Positions 17,761 to 28,287 of a DNA stretch of 64,000 nt are shown in pieces. This DNA is from Nostoc sp. CENA543. GTDB taxonomy: Bacteria; Cyanobacteriota; Cyanobacteriia; Cyanobacteriales; Nostocaceae. The stretch is taken from the NCBI RefSeq assembly GCF_002896875.1, contig NZ_CP023278.1, forward strand, positions 6,013,501 through 6,077,500, read 5' to 3'. The notes beneath the pieces are model-generated. The model worked only from the letters and a program-made list of their open reading frames with translations, was not told the origin of the DNA and searched no databases. Both the position numbers and the translations under genes were made by a program. Position 1 is the first letter of the stretch; each line of letters begins with the position of its first letter.

Positions 17761-20538
17761 GTGTCACTATCAAATAATGAATCTACATCAGTAGAAAATA
17801 CCATCAAACAACTACAAACAGAAGTTGGAGAACACAACCCAACTCAACAGAAACTATCCCCAAAAAGCTTAGAATTATCAGGATTACTGCAACTCATCCC
17901 AGACACATACTTACGACTAGATGCCGAAGGGAAAATTCTAGAATACAAACCAGGCGCAACAGAATATGCAGATAACTTACCCAAAATAACTTTAGATAAA
18001 CCTTTCATAGCACAATTTCCACAGCAGATTGGAGATGAATTTCAACAGGCGATCGCGAAGACATTACAAACTCAATCACCTGTGAACATAACATATGATT
18101 TATCAGTTACAGATATAGTTTATACTTTTACAGCCAAATTTTTAGCTTTATCATCCCAGGAAATTATTGTCTTAATTCGTGAAAATTATCATCGCTTAAA
18201 GACACAACTGCTCGATAAGTATCATCAATTTCAAGATATTCTCGAAAACTCCAATAATATTATTTTTGTTCTGACAACAACTGGTGAATTTGCCTATGCT
18301 TCCCCCAATTGGACAGAGATTTTAGGACATGATATAGCCGAAGTCATAGGTAAATCTTTCGTTCCCTTTGTACATCCTGATGATGTCCAAATTTGTACAG
18401 ATTATTTATCAACGGTTTTTAAAATCGGCAAAAAACAAGAACCCATTGAATATCGAGTCAAGCATAAAAATGGGGAATGGCGATGGCACACAAGTAGTGC
18501 AGGTGCGATTAAAAATGCCGACAACCAAGTCTTATATTTTGTAGGCATTTCTTACGACATTACAAAACGTAAACAACAAGAAGCAATTCTCACTCACAGA
18601 ATTCAGTTAGCAGACTTTCGGGCGGAAGTTGACGCTTGTTTGACTCAAAGTTTTACTTTACAGCAGATGATGTCTGGCTGTACCGAAGCCATCGTCAAAC
18701 ATTTAGATGCAGCTTTTGCCAGGATTTGGATATTGAATAAACAAGAAAACGTCCTAGAGTTGCAAGTCAGTTCGGGAATTTATACCCACATTGACGGCAA
18801 TTATCAACGTGTACCAGTCGGTCAATACAAAATAGGTTTAATTGCCCAAGAAGGTCAACCCCATTTAACCAACTCAGTCCAAACAGATTCCCGCATCAGT
18901 GACAAGGAATGGGCTAAACAAGAGGGAATGGTAGCGTTTGCTGGTTATCCTTTAATGGTAGAAGGAGAAAATTTAGGCGTAATTGCCATGTTTTCTCGCC
19001 ACACATTAACTGAATCAACCTTTGATATTTTAGGCATTGTCGCACACGAAATTGCCATTGGCATTAAGCGCAAACAGACTGAAGCTGCCCTGCGAGAATC
19101 GGAAGCAAAATTCCGAGAAATTGCCCAAAAAGAAGCATTGCTTAACCGTCTTGCTAGTCAGATTCGCGCCTCTTTAGAACTTAATTATATTGTAGAAACC
19201 GCAGTCACAGAAATTCACCAACTTTTCCAAATTGATCGCTGTGCTTTTTGGTGGTACAGACAAAATACAGATGTACCTAATTGGGAAATTGTCTATGAAG
19301 TCCAAAATTATCCTGAAAAATGTTTGCTATCTCCTGAAATTCAAAATACAGAAGTACAACTCATAGCCGAAAAAACATTAAATAAAGAGATTATCCGCAT
19401 CGATAATGTAGAGACATTGACAGATACTGCTGCCCAAAAGTTTTTACGAGATTTTCACCTGACAGCTTTTTTAGCTTTGCCTGTACACACACAATCAGGA
19501 GAAATTGGGGCGTTTACCTGTAGTTATTGTAGTGGTTTTCGACCTTGGTTAAATCATGAAGTGGAATTACTACAATCTGTAACAAATCAGCTAGCGATCG
19601 CCATAGACCAAGCTAAACTCTACACCCAAAGCCGCATCGCTGCTCAAACTGCCCAAGAAAAAGCCCAGCAATTAGAAGCCGCCTTACGAGAATTACAACA
19701 AACCCAAGTCCAGTTAATTCATTCTGAAAAAATGTCTAGTTTGGGGCAATTAGTAGCAGGTATTGCCCACGAAATTAATAACCCTGTAAATTTTATTTAC
19801 GGTAACATCAACCACGCCCGTGAATATGTTAAAGATTTGCTGGATTTAGTTGAACTATATAAACAAAATTATTGTCCACCAGTGGCAGAAATTCGGGAAT
19901 TTATTGATGCTATAGATTTAGATTTTCTCACACAAGATTTACTCAAAGTTTTAAATTCCATGAATTTAGGAGCAGAACGAATTCGGCAGTTAGTTCTCTC
20001 CTTAAGGAACTTCTCCCGTTTAGACGAGGACGGCATGAAGTTGGTAGATATTCATGAAGGTATTGATAGCACTTTGTTAATCTTACAAAACCGCCTGAAA
20101 GCCAAACCAGGATTTACGGAAATTCAAATTATTAAAGAATATGGTGATTTACCAAAAGTAGTCTGTCACGCTGGACAGATGAACCAAGTATTTATGAACT
20201 TATTGGCAAATGCAATTGATGCTTTAGAAGATGCCACAACAGATGACCAAGAAAATTTAACGCCACCTCAAATTCGCATTCAAACGCAATTGACTGATGA
20301 TCAGCAAGTGATGATTACCATTGCCGATAATGGCCCTGGAATGACGGAAGAAATTCGCGATCGCTTATTTGACCCCTTCTTTACCACAAAACCTGTAGGC
20401 AAAGGCACTGGGATTGGTTTGTCAATCAGCTATCAAATCATTGTCAATAAACACCAAGGGAAATTAGTATGTATCTCCACTCCAGGTAAAGGAGCAAAGT
20501 TTATCATTACCATTCCCCTATTAAAATCATCTAGTTGA
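17761..20538 (+). CDS. PAS/GAF sensor histidine kinase
   Basis: 925 aa, GTG start with AGGGTGG upstream. Domains in order: a degenerate PAS-like region (about 40-140), a PAS domain with PAC (about 155-275, ending [12 protein letters not shown]), a GAF domain (about 283-440), a second GAF (about 460-620), a coiled coil (about 625-655), then a cyanobacterial-type kinase core. This core has an H-box [13 protein letters not shown] (His670), N-box [11 protein letters not shown] and G-boxes ADNGPGM and GKGTGIGLS. No transmembrane segment, so it is a soluble sensor. No receiver domain or adjacent response regulator, so the phosphorelay partner is elsewhere. Whether it controls the divergent dynamin operon is unknown. 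Confidence 0.95.
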   Translation: MSLSNNESTSVENTIKQLQTEVGEHNPTQQKLSPKSLELSGLLQLIPDTYLRLDAEGKILEYKPGATEYADNLPKITLDKPFIAQFPQQIGDEFQQAIAKTLQTQSPVNITYDLSVTDIVYTFTAKFLALSSQEIIVLIRENYHRLKTQLLDKYHQFQDILENSNNIIFVLTTTGEFAYASPNWTEILGHDIAEVIGKSFVPFVHPDDVQICTDYLSTVFKIGKKQEPIEYRVKHKNGEWRWHTSSAGAIKNADNQVLYFVGISYDITKRKQQEAILTHRIQLADFRAEVDACLTQSFTLQQMMSGCTEAIVKHLDAAFARIWILNKQENVLELQVSSGIYTHIDGNYQRVPVGQYKIGLIAQEGQPHLTNSVQTDSRISDKEWAKQEGMVAFAGYPLMVEGENLGVIAMFSRHTLTESTFDILGIVAHEIAIGIKRKQTEAALRESEAKFREIAQKEALLNRLASQIRASLELNYIVETAVTEIHQLFQIDRCAFWWYRQNTDVPNWEIVYEVQNYPEKCLLSPEIQNTEVQLIAEKTLNKEIIRIDNVETLTDTAAQKFLRDFHLTAFLALPVHTQSGEIGAFTCSYCSGFRPWLNHEVELLQSVTNQLAIAIDQAKLYTQSRIAAQTAQEKAQQLEAALRELQQTQVQLIHSEKMSSLGQLVAGIAHEINNPVNFIYGNINHAREYVKDLLDLVELYKQNYCPPVAEIREFIDAIDLDFLTQDLLKVLNSMNLGAERIRQLVLSLRNFSRLDEDGMKLVDIHEGIDSTLLILQNRLKAKPGFTEIQIIKEYGDLPKVVCHAGQMNQVFMNLLANAIDALEDATTDDQENLTPPQIRIQTQLTDDQQVMITIADNGPGMTEEIRDRLFDPFFTTKPVGKGTGIGLSISYQIIVNKHQGKLVCISTPGKGAKFIITIPLLKSSS

Positions 20539-20628
20539 GCAACTATCCAATGTGGGAGTTTTGAGTGATTGGTAACAATTACGCTATATTGAGTGAGCAG
20601 CACACAAAACGGCTACAATCAAAATCAT

Positions 20629-21030
20629 ATGGGTTTACGATGTACAAATACAATTGTGACAATCGCTACATCAAATATTGAGCAATCAGTAAATTTCTAT
20701 AGTCACTTGTTGACCCAAAATCCGATAAATTTAATTCCCAACATCTATGCTGAATTTCAGTTTCCAGGTTTGCGGTTAGGGATTTTTCAACCGAAAAAAA
20801 CGCACAATCATGAATTTATAGACTCAGGAAAAAGTAAAATGAGTCTATGTTTAGAGGTGAGTAACCTAGAAACAGCGATCGCCCACATCAGTAATTTAGG
20901 TTATCCCCCACCTGGAAAAATCATTGTAGCCTCACACGGCAAAGAAATCTACGCCTATGACCCCGACGGCAACCGCTTGATTTTACATCAATCAGCAGAT
21001 AGTGACAAAAACACAGAAATCAGGGCGTAA
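20629..21030 (+). CDS. VOC-superfamily (glyoxalase/bleomycin-resistance-like) protein
   Basis: 133 aa from the ATG at 20629; the frame also allows a GTG at 20593, and neither has a clear ribosome site. One VOC module pair: N-terminal TIVTIATSNIEQSVNFYSHLL and C-terminal YDPDGNRLILHQ, the usual two ends of the beta-alpha-beta-beta-beta fold. The metal-ligand pattern is incomplete, so catalytic activity cannot be assumed. Function within this very broad family is unknown. Confidence 0.8.
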   Translation: MGLRCTNTIVTIATSNIEQSVNFYSHLLTQNPINLIPNIYAEFQFPGLRLGIFQPKKTHNHEFIDSGKSKMSLCLEVSNLETAIAHISNLGYPPPGKIIVASHGKEIYAYDPDGNRLILHQSADSDKNTEIRA

Positions 21031-21062
21031 GAAGAAGAGAAACAACAAAATAAAACCAATTT

Positions 21063-21147
21063 GCAATTCGCAATTCGCAATTCGCAATTTGCAATTCGCA
21101 ATAAATTTGCTTTTATCCCAATCCCCAGTCCCCAATCCCCAATCCCT
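21063..21147. repeat. Two heptamer arrays
   Basis: Six GCAATTC-type units (21063-21104) and, after a short gap, several CCCCAAT/CCCCAGT units up to about 21147, directly before the start of the YlqF-type GTPase gene. Confidence 0.9.
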
Positions 21148-21152
21148 AACCT

Positions 21153-22034
21153 ATGGGCTTAACAGATAACTACAAACTCAACCTGATTCAGTGGTATCCA
21201 GGACATATTGCCAAAGCAGAAAAGAATCTCAAAGAACAGCTATCACGAGTAGATGTAGTTTTTGAGGTACGGGATGCGCGGATACCTTTAGCGACGCGCC
21301 ATCCCCAAATCGATGAATGGGTGGGCAATAAAACACGCATATTAGTATTAAATAGATTAGATATGATCCCAACCCAAGTGCGATCGCTATGGGTGAATTA
21401 CTTTCAAAATCGGGATGAAGAACCCTATTTTACCAATGCCCAACATGGTCAAGGCGTAAATGCCCTTGCCAAAGCCGCCCAAGCCGCAGGCGTAGCACTC
21501 AATCAAAGAAGACGCGATCGCGGAATGTTACCGCGTCCCGTCCGGGCTGTAGTCATAGGTTTTCCCAACGTCGGTAAATCCGCACTCATCAACCGTTTAT
21601 TAGGTAAGCGCGTTGTCGAAAGTGCCGCCCGTCCAGGGGTAACACGCCAACTGCGCTGGGTACGGATCAGTGATCAGCTAGAATTACTCGACGCGCCAGG
21701 AGTCATCCCTGCCAAATTAGGGAATCAAGAAGCAGCCGTCAAACTCGCCATTTGTGACGATATTGGTCAAGCCTCCTACGATAATCAGCTAGTTGCAGCC
21801 GCCCTCGTAGATTTAATCAACTCCCTCCAAGAACAAGCCGGGGAATTATTACCAAAATCACCCCTATACTCACGTTATGACCTCGACCCCATCCCCCACA
21901 CCGGAGAAGCCTATTTACACGTTTTAGCCGAACATCGCCATCAAGGAGATGTCGAACGCACAGCTAGACAACTTTTGACAGACTATCGCAAAGGATTACT
22001 CGGCACAATGCCTTTAGAGTTACCACCAAGTTAA
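21153..22034 (+). CDS. ylqF: Ribosome biogenesis GTPase, YlqF/RbgA type
   Basis: 293 aa. Circularly permuted GTPase: the G4 motif (LNRLDMIP) comes first, then the P-loop GFPNVGKSALIN, then G3 (DAPGVIP). An N-terminal WYPGHIAKAEKNL is typical of YlqF, which acts late in assembly of the large ribosomal subunit, and the C-terminal helical domain is present. The ATG at 21153 follows the heptamer arrays directly and has no purine-rich ribosome site. Confidence 0.95.
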   Translation: MGLTDNYKLNLIQWYPGHIAKAEKNLKEQLSRVDVVFEVRDARIPLATRHPQIDEWVGNKTRILVLNRLDMIPTQVRSLWVNYFQNRDEEPYFTNAQHGQGVNALAKAAQAAGVALNQRRRDRGMLPRPVRAVVIGFPNVGKSALINRLLGKRVVESAARPGVTRQLRWVRISDQLELLDAPGVIPAKLGNQEAAVKLAICDDIGQASYDNQLVAAALVDLINSLQEQAGELLPKSPLYSRYDLDPIPHTGEAYLHVLAEHRHQGDVERTARQLLTDYRKGLLGTMPLELPPS

Positions 22035-22093
22035 GGGACTTCCGAGTGTAATTTCTCCATTAATTGTTGTAGTTTGTATTAACAGTTATGTAT

Positions 22094-22597
22094 TTATTTG
22101 TTAGGTAACTTGCTACGCAACAATTCTCGAAATTCATTAACTTGTTCATTAGTGCTAAAAGCTCTTTTAGGAAACATATTTAAGCAGTTGCTTGATTGAT
22201 AAACCATAAATAGGTTTGTAGATTCTCGCCAATGTGTGTAAAGTGACCATTGCGTTTTCGATTCGGACAAAGGCGTAGTAATTTTTAACTCTTCATCACT
22301 TGCTTCGACACGGATGTCTTGCCTCAAATTAGGTTGACTATCCCAGGCGCGCTTAATAGCAATCTGCTGAAAAAAGTAAATAAGACAGTATAAGAAGACA
22401 ATAGGTAAAATATTAGGTAATAAAACACTCCATAGAATTTCCTGCAAAGAAACACTCCCTTGATTTATCAAACCCAGTAAAGATATTAATACTGCAATCC
22501 CACCCACGATTAATAAATATCTTAGTATCATCCTTGTTGAGTGAACTTGATTTACTTCTTTAAAGTCGTTGAAGTTGAGGCGATATTCAAAGTTCAT
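22094..22597 (-). CDS. YcxB-like membrane protein
   Basis: 167 aa from the ATG at 22597. The longer frame to 22750 includes a repeat-derived upstream part and is not preferred. Two hydrophobic segments near the N-terminus (RYLLIVGGIAVLISLLGL, then LLPNILPIVFLYCLIYFF) are followed by a cytosolic beta-rich region with the TQWSLYTHWRES and FPKRAF motifs seen in YcxB-like proteins. Function of the family is unknown. Confidence 0.75.
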   Translation of the reverse strand: MNFEYRLNFNDFKEVNQVHSTRMILRYLLIVGGIAVLISLLGLINQGSVSLQEILWSVLLPNILPIVFLYCLIYFFQQIAIKRAWDSQPNLRQDIRVEASDEELKITTPLSESKTQWSLYTHWRESTNLFMVYQSSNCLNMFPKRAFSTNEQVNEFRELLRSKLPNK

Positions 22598-22808
22598 GGT
22601 ATGGCTCTCAATTGTTGTTAGGGATTGGATTATATAAGAATCCGCTTTGATTCGGTGAAATTGTTTGCGTGGTGTGCGACGCGTAGCGCAAGCGCGATAG
22701 GGAAGGAAAAGGGAAGAAGAAATAAAAGTGTACTGAGTCTTTTTCTCCAAATCAAATACGAGTCCATCATGTCCCCGCTACCGCTAACAGCACTCTCCAG
22801 CTAAATCC

Positions 22809-23990
22809 CTACACTACCTGTAAACTCAAAGCCTCAAACTGTTGCCAACACAGATACATGGCACGCGGAACGTGAAAACAACCCTTCCACTTTCCGCCTT
22901 TAAGATTTAATAGCACCTCTCCTTGCCGATTCAGATAACCAAACCATTCACCATATTCTGCATCAGCAAAGTGTGACCAGGTGTAATCGTGCATTTTTTG
23001 ATACCATTCCCAACATTCTGCACGACCAGTCAGACGATAACCCATTGCTAACGCCACCAAAGATTCTAAATGCACCCACCAGAGTTTTTGATCCCATTCC
23101 AACTGCTGCGGGGGATGACCATCTGCATCCATGAAGTAATACAACCCCTCATATTGACTATCCCAAGCAAAATTGAGGATATTTAACACCACATCAACAG
23201 CTTGATTAATAGTTTGGCGATCGCCATTCCGGTTGGCAATATCCATAATGAACCACATGGCCTCAATTCCATGACCAGGATTAATTAACCTCCCATCAAA
23301 ACAATCAATATGTGAACCATCGGGAGCAACATTTTCATACATTAGTCCCCGTTCCTGGTCAAGAAAATCACCCATGACCTCCTGTACAGTGCTAGCCAAG
23401 ACACCTTCTAAAGTTTCACTTTCCAATAACCAAGCCATTTCTAGCGTCAAATTAGCTAAAATCATCGGCACAGCTAAGGCTTTCATCGGGCGTGTACCAG
23501 GGTAGGCTTTGGTATACTTGCCTTTAGGGTTATCTTTGCGGCGTAGAACATTATTGTATGCTTGCAAAGCTACATCCTTTGCCCATTCTTCCCCAGAGGC
23601 TAAGGCATATTGACTAAAAGCCATTGCGGCAAAGCAATCGGAGAATATATTATATGGTTGAACTAAGGGCTGTCCTTCACGGTTAAGGGCAAAATACCAG
23701 TTACCTTCAGCGTCTCTACCGTGTTTAGCGAGAAACTTTGCGCCGTGACTGGCGATTTCTAACCAATTTGCATTTTTTTCAAGTTGATTGCAAAGTACGG
23801 AAAAAGTCCAAACTTGGCGATTTTGCAACCAAATGAACTTGTCCGTATCATAAACTTGACCTGTGCGATTGAGACAAGTGAAATATCCACCCTGTTCCCA
23901 ATCAAGAGAATGAGTCAGCCAAAATGGGAGAATATTGTTGAGGAGAGTATGTTTGTAAAGTGTTGCTAGTGCCTTAAAATCGTATCCCAT
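22809..23990 (-). CDS. AGE-family sugar 2-epimerase
   Basis: 393 aa from the ATG at 23990, which has AGGAAAGC just before it; the upstream TTG is not preferred. N-acylglucosamine 2-epimerase family, an (alpha/alpha)6 barrel. The conserved histidine motifs are visible ([26 protein letters not shown] and CFHVPRAMY near the C-terminus). The expected reaction is conversion between N-acetylglucosamine and N-acetylmannosamine, or a related sugar. Cellobiose 2-epimerase-like activity cannot be excluded. No sialic acid or other sugar gene is adjacent. Confidence 0.9.
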   Translation of the reverse strand: MGYDFKALATLYKHTLLNNILPFWLTHSLDWEQGGYFTCLNRTGQVYDTDKFIWLQNRQVWTFSVLCNQLEKNANWLEIASHGAKFLAKHGRDAEGNWYFALNREGQPLVQPYNIFSDCFAAMAFSQYALASGEEWAKDVALQAYNNVLRRKDNPKGKYTKAYPGTRPMKALAVPMILANLTLEMAWLLESETLEGVLASTVQEVMGDFLDQERGLMYENVAPDGSHIDCFDGRLINPGHGIEAMWFIMDIANRNGDRQTINQAVDVVLNILNFAWDSQYEGLYYFMDADGHPPQQLEWDQKLWWVHLESLVALAMGYRLTGRAECWEWYQKMHDYTWSHFADAEYGEWFGYLNRQGEVLLNLKGGKWKGCFHVPRAMYLCWQQFEALSLQVV

Positions 23991-24227
23991 GCTTTCCTGC
24001 CTCAAAATTAACAGAGTTCATTATCGCTTTGCTAGGGATAGACTACAAGCAGTAAAGAATGTTACAGATGAAGAGATGCGATCGCCATTAAATTCACCGT
24101 GATTAATTGCACAAAACCCTGCCAATTTCCTGTTTCCTGTTCCCTGTTGAAAATAGTACGTTCGGTAATCGAATCAGATACTATGGGTAGATGTTGATTA
24201 TCGGTAGATGCAGCAACCCTGTAAAAC

Positions 24228-24647
24228 CTAATTTTTACTTCCGAGAAATCGTACAGGGTTGGGATTTTCTGTCTGATTAACGTGGCGACTGACCCACAAT
24301 TGATTAATCATGTAGACACTAAAAATTGAAGAAGCAATCAGTACCAAAGCTGAAAGTCTGACTAAAGTTTGATTAGCAGGTTTTCCCACATAAGCTTCTA
24401 TTCGTTTGATCCGACGCTTTTCTTGACCTAGTAGAAAAACTAAGTAGAATCGCTTTTTCAAAATCGGTACAGAAAGCCGAATATCTACATAATGCGGACG
24501 TTGTGCGCGAGTTTGGAAGACCCTTTTTAACTCTGCTAATTGATTATTGGTGAAACTTGCAGCTGTTCGGGGGGGAATACGAGCCAAAAAACTTTGCAAA
24601 AATGGGTCGTGTTCTAAGTTATTTTGTGCTAACTCTCTGTCATTCAT
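24228..24647 (-). CDS. Small membrane protein, paralogue of the next gene
   Basis: 139 aa, function unknown. The N-terminal half is soluble (SFLARIPPRTAASFTNNQLA), followed by a conserved-looking core (DIRLSVPILKKRFYLVFLLG) and a basic ERR-like stretch (QEKRRIKRI). One hydrophobic segment near residue 100 probably spans the membrane. It is clearly related to the protein encoded just upstream (24689-25180): both have DP-x-Q, SFT..Q, DLR/DIR-x-P-x-RFY and a basic GxE(R/K)R motif. A tandem duplication is likely. Confidence 0.75.
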   Translation of the reverse strand: MNDRELAQNNLEHDPFLQSFLARIPPRTAASFTNNQLAELKRVFQTRAQRPHYVDIRLSVPILKKRFYLVFLLGQEKRRIKRIEAYVGKPANQTLVRLSALVLIASSIFSVYMINQLWVSRHVNQTENPNPVRFLGSKN

Positions 24648-24688
24648 ATTTGTCTTGAAGTAACTCCTAATGTTTGCAAAAGAAATAT

Positions 24689-25180
24689 TTAGAATAGGGG
24701 GTTGTGTTCGTTATCCCAACATCTCCCCTCACGCCAAGTTCTTCCCGTGTCTTCACACTTAGATTGCTCAAAAATCCAAGGAATAGAAGTTGGGGACGAA
24801 GCATCACCTTGACGTGCAATAGAACTCGCCCAGGAAAAAAGAGCAGGTAAGATGGGATACATACAAATTCCAAAGGCCGCCAAAAGTCCCACCAAAAATA
24901 ACATGTTGCTCGTAGTCCAAAGAGGATGCAACACTTTACCTTCCTGTAATCGTTCTTTGGAACGTCTTTCTGGCCCACCGATTAACACCATATAAAATCT
25001 CAGACCAGGAATCGGGAGTGTAAAACGTAAGTCCAGAGGATGGCGGGAAGTCCAAGCATTATAGCCAAAGGCTCTTGTCACAGCAGCCATTTGTTCTATA
25101 GTGAAAGAGTTTTTCACTTCCGGTTGCATCTGCTCAAAAAGCTCCTGAAACACTGGATCAACTTGTTGTAAATTGCTCAT
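24689..25180 (-). CDS. Small membrane protein, paralogue of the previous gene
   Basis: 163 aa, function unknown. Shares with the downstream gene the layout SFTIEQMAAVTRAF, LDLRFTLPIPGLRFYMVL and GGPERRSKERL, followed by one or two hydrophobic segments (MLFLVGLLAAFGICMYPIL). It has an extra C-terminal tail with two Cys (SKCEDTGRTWREGRCWDNE) that the paralogue lacks. Same strand, 41-bp gap, so the two are probably cotranscribed. Confidence 0.75.
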   Translation of the reverse strand: MSNLQQVDPVFQELFEQMQPEVKNSFTIEQMAAVTRAFGYNAWTSRHPLDLRFTLPIPGLRFYMVLIGGPERRSKERLQEGKVLHPLWTTSNMLFLVGLLAAFGICMYPILPALFSWASSIARQGDASSPTSIPWIFEQSKCEDTGRTWREGRCWDNEHNPLF

Positions 25181-25882
25181 CGATATTAGATTACTGGTAT
25201 TAATTTATATAACAATAACAAATACTTTTAAGTAGTACCTTGACAAATTTACGTATTTTACTAAGAAAATCTGTACATTAAAACATCTTTAAATTCAACT
25301 AATAGTGTTTTTGATAAACACTTTTTGAGCGACTTAAAAATAAAAAAATAATGATTTTTCTGTAAATTTTTAGTTAACTAGACTGAGTCTAGTTAAAAGT
25401 CTATTTATGAAGTAGAGATTAAGAGGATTTTTGAAAAGTCCTGAATGATGTATCAAATCAGTTTATATCCTCTTAAATCCACGCCACTTGTTTTAGACCG
25501 GGAACCCATACACAGCAGTTGTCGATAGGGAAAACCCCCTACTTACCTGTCATTCATTGCCGACGCTCCTGCATCGCTACGCTAACACCGACGCAGTCCC
25601 TTTTTAAAGGGAAGCCGCTCGTTGGAAAGCTTTGCCGCACCCGATTGATTTTGACAGGTTGCGGGTGTTCAGATCCCCGACTTTTTTAAAAAAGTCGGGG
25701 ATCTATGACTTGTCATAATTTGTGTGGTGGACTAGTAGTTCCCCTCTTTTTCAATGCTAGGGGATGTGAATGTACTTCAATTCACAAATAACCGTTTTTC
25801 AAACAATGCCTAAGTAGAGTCTATTCAAGCATCTTCATGATTTGATATAGAGATTGATTCATTAAATCTGACTTAAAAGAAT
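25181..25882. other. Intergenic region left of the ISL3 element
   Basis: About 700 bp with no convincing gene. Contains GC-rich extragenic repeat material (25500-25660) and a perfect palindrome (listed separately). Confidence 0.5.
25671..25704. repeat. Perfect 34-bp palindrome
   Basis: Two 17-bp arms (AGATCCCCGACTTTTTT and its exact complement) with no loop. It would form a strong hairpin in RNA and is of the type dispersed in Nostoc-like genomes; it could also stop transcription in either direction. Confidence 0.85.
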
Positions 25883-27315
25883 GGTTCTTCAGCATCTGTT
25901 ATGCTAAACAATTAAATTTCAAGATGAAAAAATGTAATTAACTGTATCAAAATGTTGTCGTAATCCTTGCTGTACTTGACATAGAAAGAATATTTATGTT
26001 TTCTGTAGAGAGAGGCAGAAATATTTTTATACATTTATAGTCATGGTGAAGAAAAGAACAATAAAAATGCTTACAGAGATTTTGGATTTAAAAGATGTAG
26101 AAGTTATATCGCAACGCATCCATAATGGAATCGGCATTATTTTACAAACTCAATCAATTAAATCACATAGTGTTTGCCCTCATTGTGGGACAAAAAGCGA
26201 GAAATTACATCAAAACCATCGGCATATTGTTAAAGATTTACCGTTGGGAGAGAAACCAGTATTTTTAGAAATCAATAGACGACAATTCAAATGTTCTAAA
26301 TGTAGAAAGCCTTTTAGCGAAGACCTAGACTTTGTAAGTAAAAAAAGAACCTATACAAAGCGGCTAGCGCAAAAAACAATACAAGAAGTGCTAGAAAACG
26401 ATATCCACAGTGTGGCATCGAAGGGAATAGTCACAACAGAAGAAATAGAAAGAATGCTAAAAGATGCATCTCAAGAGTATGGTAATTCAAAACCTTCGGG
26501 CTTAAAAAGACTTGGAATTGATGAAATAGCTTTAGTAAAAGGAAAAGGTCATTACTGTGCTGTATTAATAGATTTAGACACATCTAAACTTCTGGCAATT
26601 CTGAATGGGCGAACACAAGAAATAATCAAGGAAGTAATGACAGGATGGGGGTTTGAGGTTTTAAATCAAATAGAAGAGGTCAGTATTGATTTGTGGCAAG
26701 GTTATAAAAAGTTAGTTACAGAATTAATGCCGAATGCTCAGGTGGTAGCAGATAGATTTCATGTGATGATGCAAATAAATAAAGAACTAGACATACAAAG
26801 GAAAAGAGAAAAGAGAAATGTAGAAGAGCTAATTAAGAAAACAAATTTAGCCGATAAAAAAGCTGAATATGAAATGATATTAGCGGGATTAAAAAACAGT
26901 AAATATCCCTTGCTTAAAAATCAAGATAAGTTAAATGAAGAGCAAGTTCAAAAACTGATACAAGTGAAAAGCGTATCTCCAACTTTGAAACTAATGCATG
27001 AGTTAAAAGAAAAAATTAGAAAAATTTTCAATTTCACAGAAGATTGGTATACGGGAGTATTTAAACTCGGTATGTGGCTATCGAGAGCCAAAAAATATTT
27101 TCCTCAGAGCAACAATACTATGATTCGTTGGTTTGATGAAATTATTGCTTACTTTGATCATGGGACAACAAGTGGTGCTGTTGAAGGTATCAACAATAAA
27201 TTGAAGCTTATTAAACGCTCTGCTTATGGATTTAGAAATTTTGAAAACTTTAGAGTCAGATGTTTATTAAACTGGACTTAACTTATTACTTTCACATAAC
27301 AGGTACTGAAGAACC
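25883..27315. mobile_element. Complete ISL3-family insertion sequence
   Basis: 1433 bp. The outer ends are 21-bp inverted repeats beginning GGTTCTTCAG and ending CTGTTATG, with two mismatches between them. A perfect 8-bp direct repeat AAAAGAAT flanks the element (25875-25882 and 27316-27323), the target duplication expected for ISL3. One intact transposase gene. The insertion lies between the paralogous membrane-protein pair and menH and disrupts no visible gene. Confidence 0.95.
26043..27281 (+). CDS. ISL3-family transposase
   Basis: 412 aa, apparently intact. An N-terminal zinc-binding region (CPHCGTKSEKLH, then FKCSKCRKPF) is followed by a helix-turn-helix-like segment. The DDE catalytic domain has Asp in LGIDEIALVKGK, Asp in EVSIDLWQGYKKL and Glu in TSGAVEGINNKLKLIKR, with the typical ISL3 ending YGFRNFENFRVRCLL. 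ATG at 26043; an in-frame ATG at 26067 (MLTEILDL) is an equally plausible start. Confidence 0.95.
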   Translation: MVKKRTIKMLTEILDLKDVEVISQRIHNGIGIILQTQSIKSHSVCPHCGTKSEKLHQNHRHIVKDLPLGEKPVFLEINRRQFKCSKCRKPFSEDLDFVSKKRTYTKRLAQKTIQEVLENDIHSVASKGIVTTEEIERMLKDASQEYGNSKPSGLKRLGIDEIALVKGKGHYCAVLIDLDTSKLLAILNGRTQEIIKEVMTGWGFEVLNQIEEVSIDLWQGYKKLVTELMPNAQVVADRFHVMMQINKELDIQRKREKRNVEELIKKTNLADKKAEYEMILAGLKNSKYPLLKNQDKLNEEQVQKLIQVKSVSPTLKLMHELKEKIRKIFNFTEDWYTGVFKLGMWLSRAKKYFPQSNNTMIRWFDEIIAYFDHGTTSGAVEGINNKLKLIKRSAYGFRNFENFRVRCLLNWT

Positions 27316-27427
27316 AAAAGAATTCGGTTATCTTGTTGCTCAAAAATCATTTATGATTGCTATATGAAAACAGTGTATTCCACTAAATAAAATATAAATT
27401 TAATAAATTGAAGAACTAAAATATTGA

Positions 27428-28246
27428 TTAGTGTTGGAGAAAATACTGAAGATAACGCACAAACTCTGAAGTATTTTCCCAATGAATATTATGTGCAGCA
27501 TTGCTAATTATTTGAAGTTGCGCTACTGGACATAGTTGAACCATATCTTGATTAATCTGGACAAACTTGTCATCCTGTTCGCCCACCACCAGGAGCAAAG
27601 GCACTTGATTTTGAGGTAATATTTCCCATAATGATGGTTGGCTGCCATTACCCATAAATTTTAGTGACTTGGCTAATTCTAGAGGATTATTTTGCAGCCG
27701 ATTCTCTAACATATAGTGAAATTCTGGGTGATGCTGAAGAGAACCAAAAATAGGTTGACGATACCAATTCGATAAAAACAGGGAAAAATCAGGTTGAGAT
27801 AGACACCTTTCTAGTTTTCTCGCTATCTGGTGATCACGTTTGATTCTTTCTGTACGTTCTGTTTCTGTCGCTAAACCTGGAGAAGCCGATTCTAAGATAA
27901 CTCTAGAAAAATACTGTGGAAAGTGGAGAGTTAAATATAAAGCTAATCTCCCACCCATTGAATAGCCAGCTAAATAACATTGATTAATCTTTAATTTTTC
28001 TATTAATTCAATAATTGCTGTAGCAGTTTTTTGTATTGTATAATATTCGTCCCCACCTAATACTTGAGTTTTGCCGTGTCCTGGTAAATCTATTAATAAA
28101 TAGGAAAAATTATCTTTTAATACTTTTGTGACTGTGTCAAATTCCTCAATGCTTCCCATGAAACCGTGCAGAAACAAAATTAAAGGCTGATTGTAATTCT
28201 TAATTAACTCATAATTAAGAATATAATTTTCTAGTTTCATAATCAT
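27428..28246 (-). CDS. menH: SHCHC synthase (alpha/beta hydrolase), phylloquinone pathway
   Basis: 272 aa. Alpha/beta-hydrolase fold with the oxyanion region FLHGFMGS and nucleophile motif AGYSMGGR (Ser96). A segment ESASPGLATETERTERIKRD is characteristic of MenH, and the late acid and His are in VVGEQDDKF and NAAHNIHWE. MenH removes pyruvate from SEPHCHC to give SHCHC; in cyanobacteria this feeds phylloquinone for photosystem I. Divergent from the DHFR-like gene with only about 40 bp between them. Confidence 0.85.
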   Translation of the reverse strand: MIMKLENYILNYELIKNYNQPLILFLHGFMGSIEEFDTVTKVLKDNFSYLLIDLPGHGKTQVLGGDEYYTIQKTATAIIELIEKLKINQCYLAGYSMGGRLALYLTLHFPQYFSRVILESASPGLATETERTERIKRDHQIARKLERCLSQPDFSLFLSNWYRQPIFGSLQHHPEFHYMLENRLQNNPLELAKSLKFMGNGSQPSLWEILPQNQVPLLLVVGEQDDKFVQINQDMVQLCPVAQLQIISNAAHNIHWENTSEFVRYLQYFLQH

Positions 28247-28287
28247 GATAAATACACTTCATGTATAATTACAAAATATAAAATATC

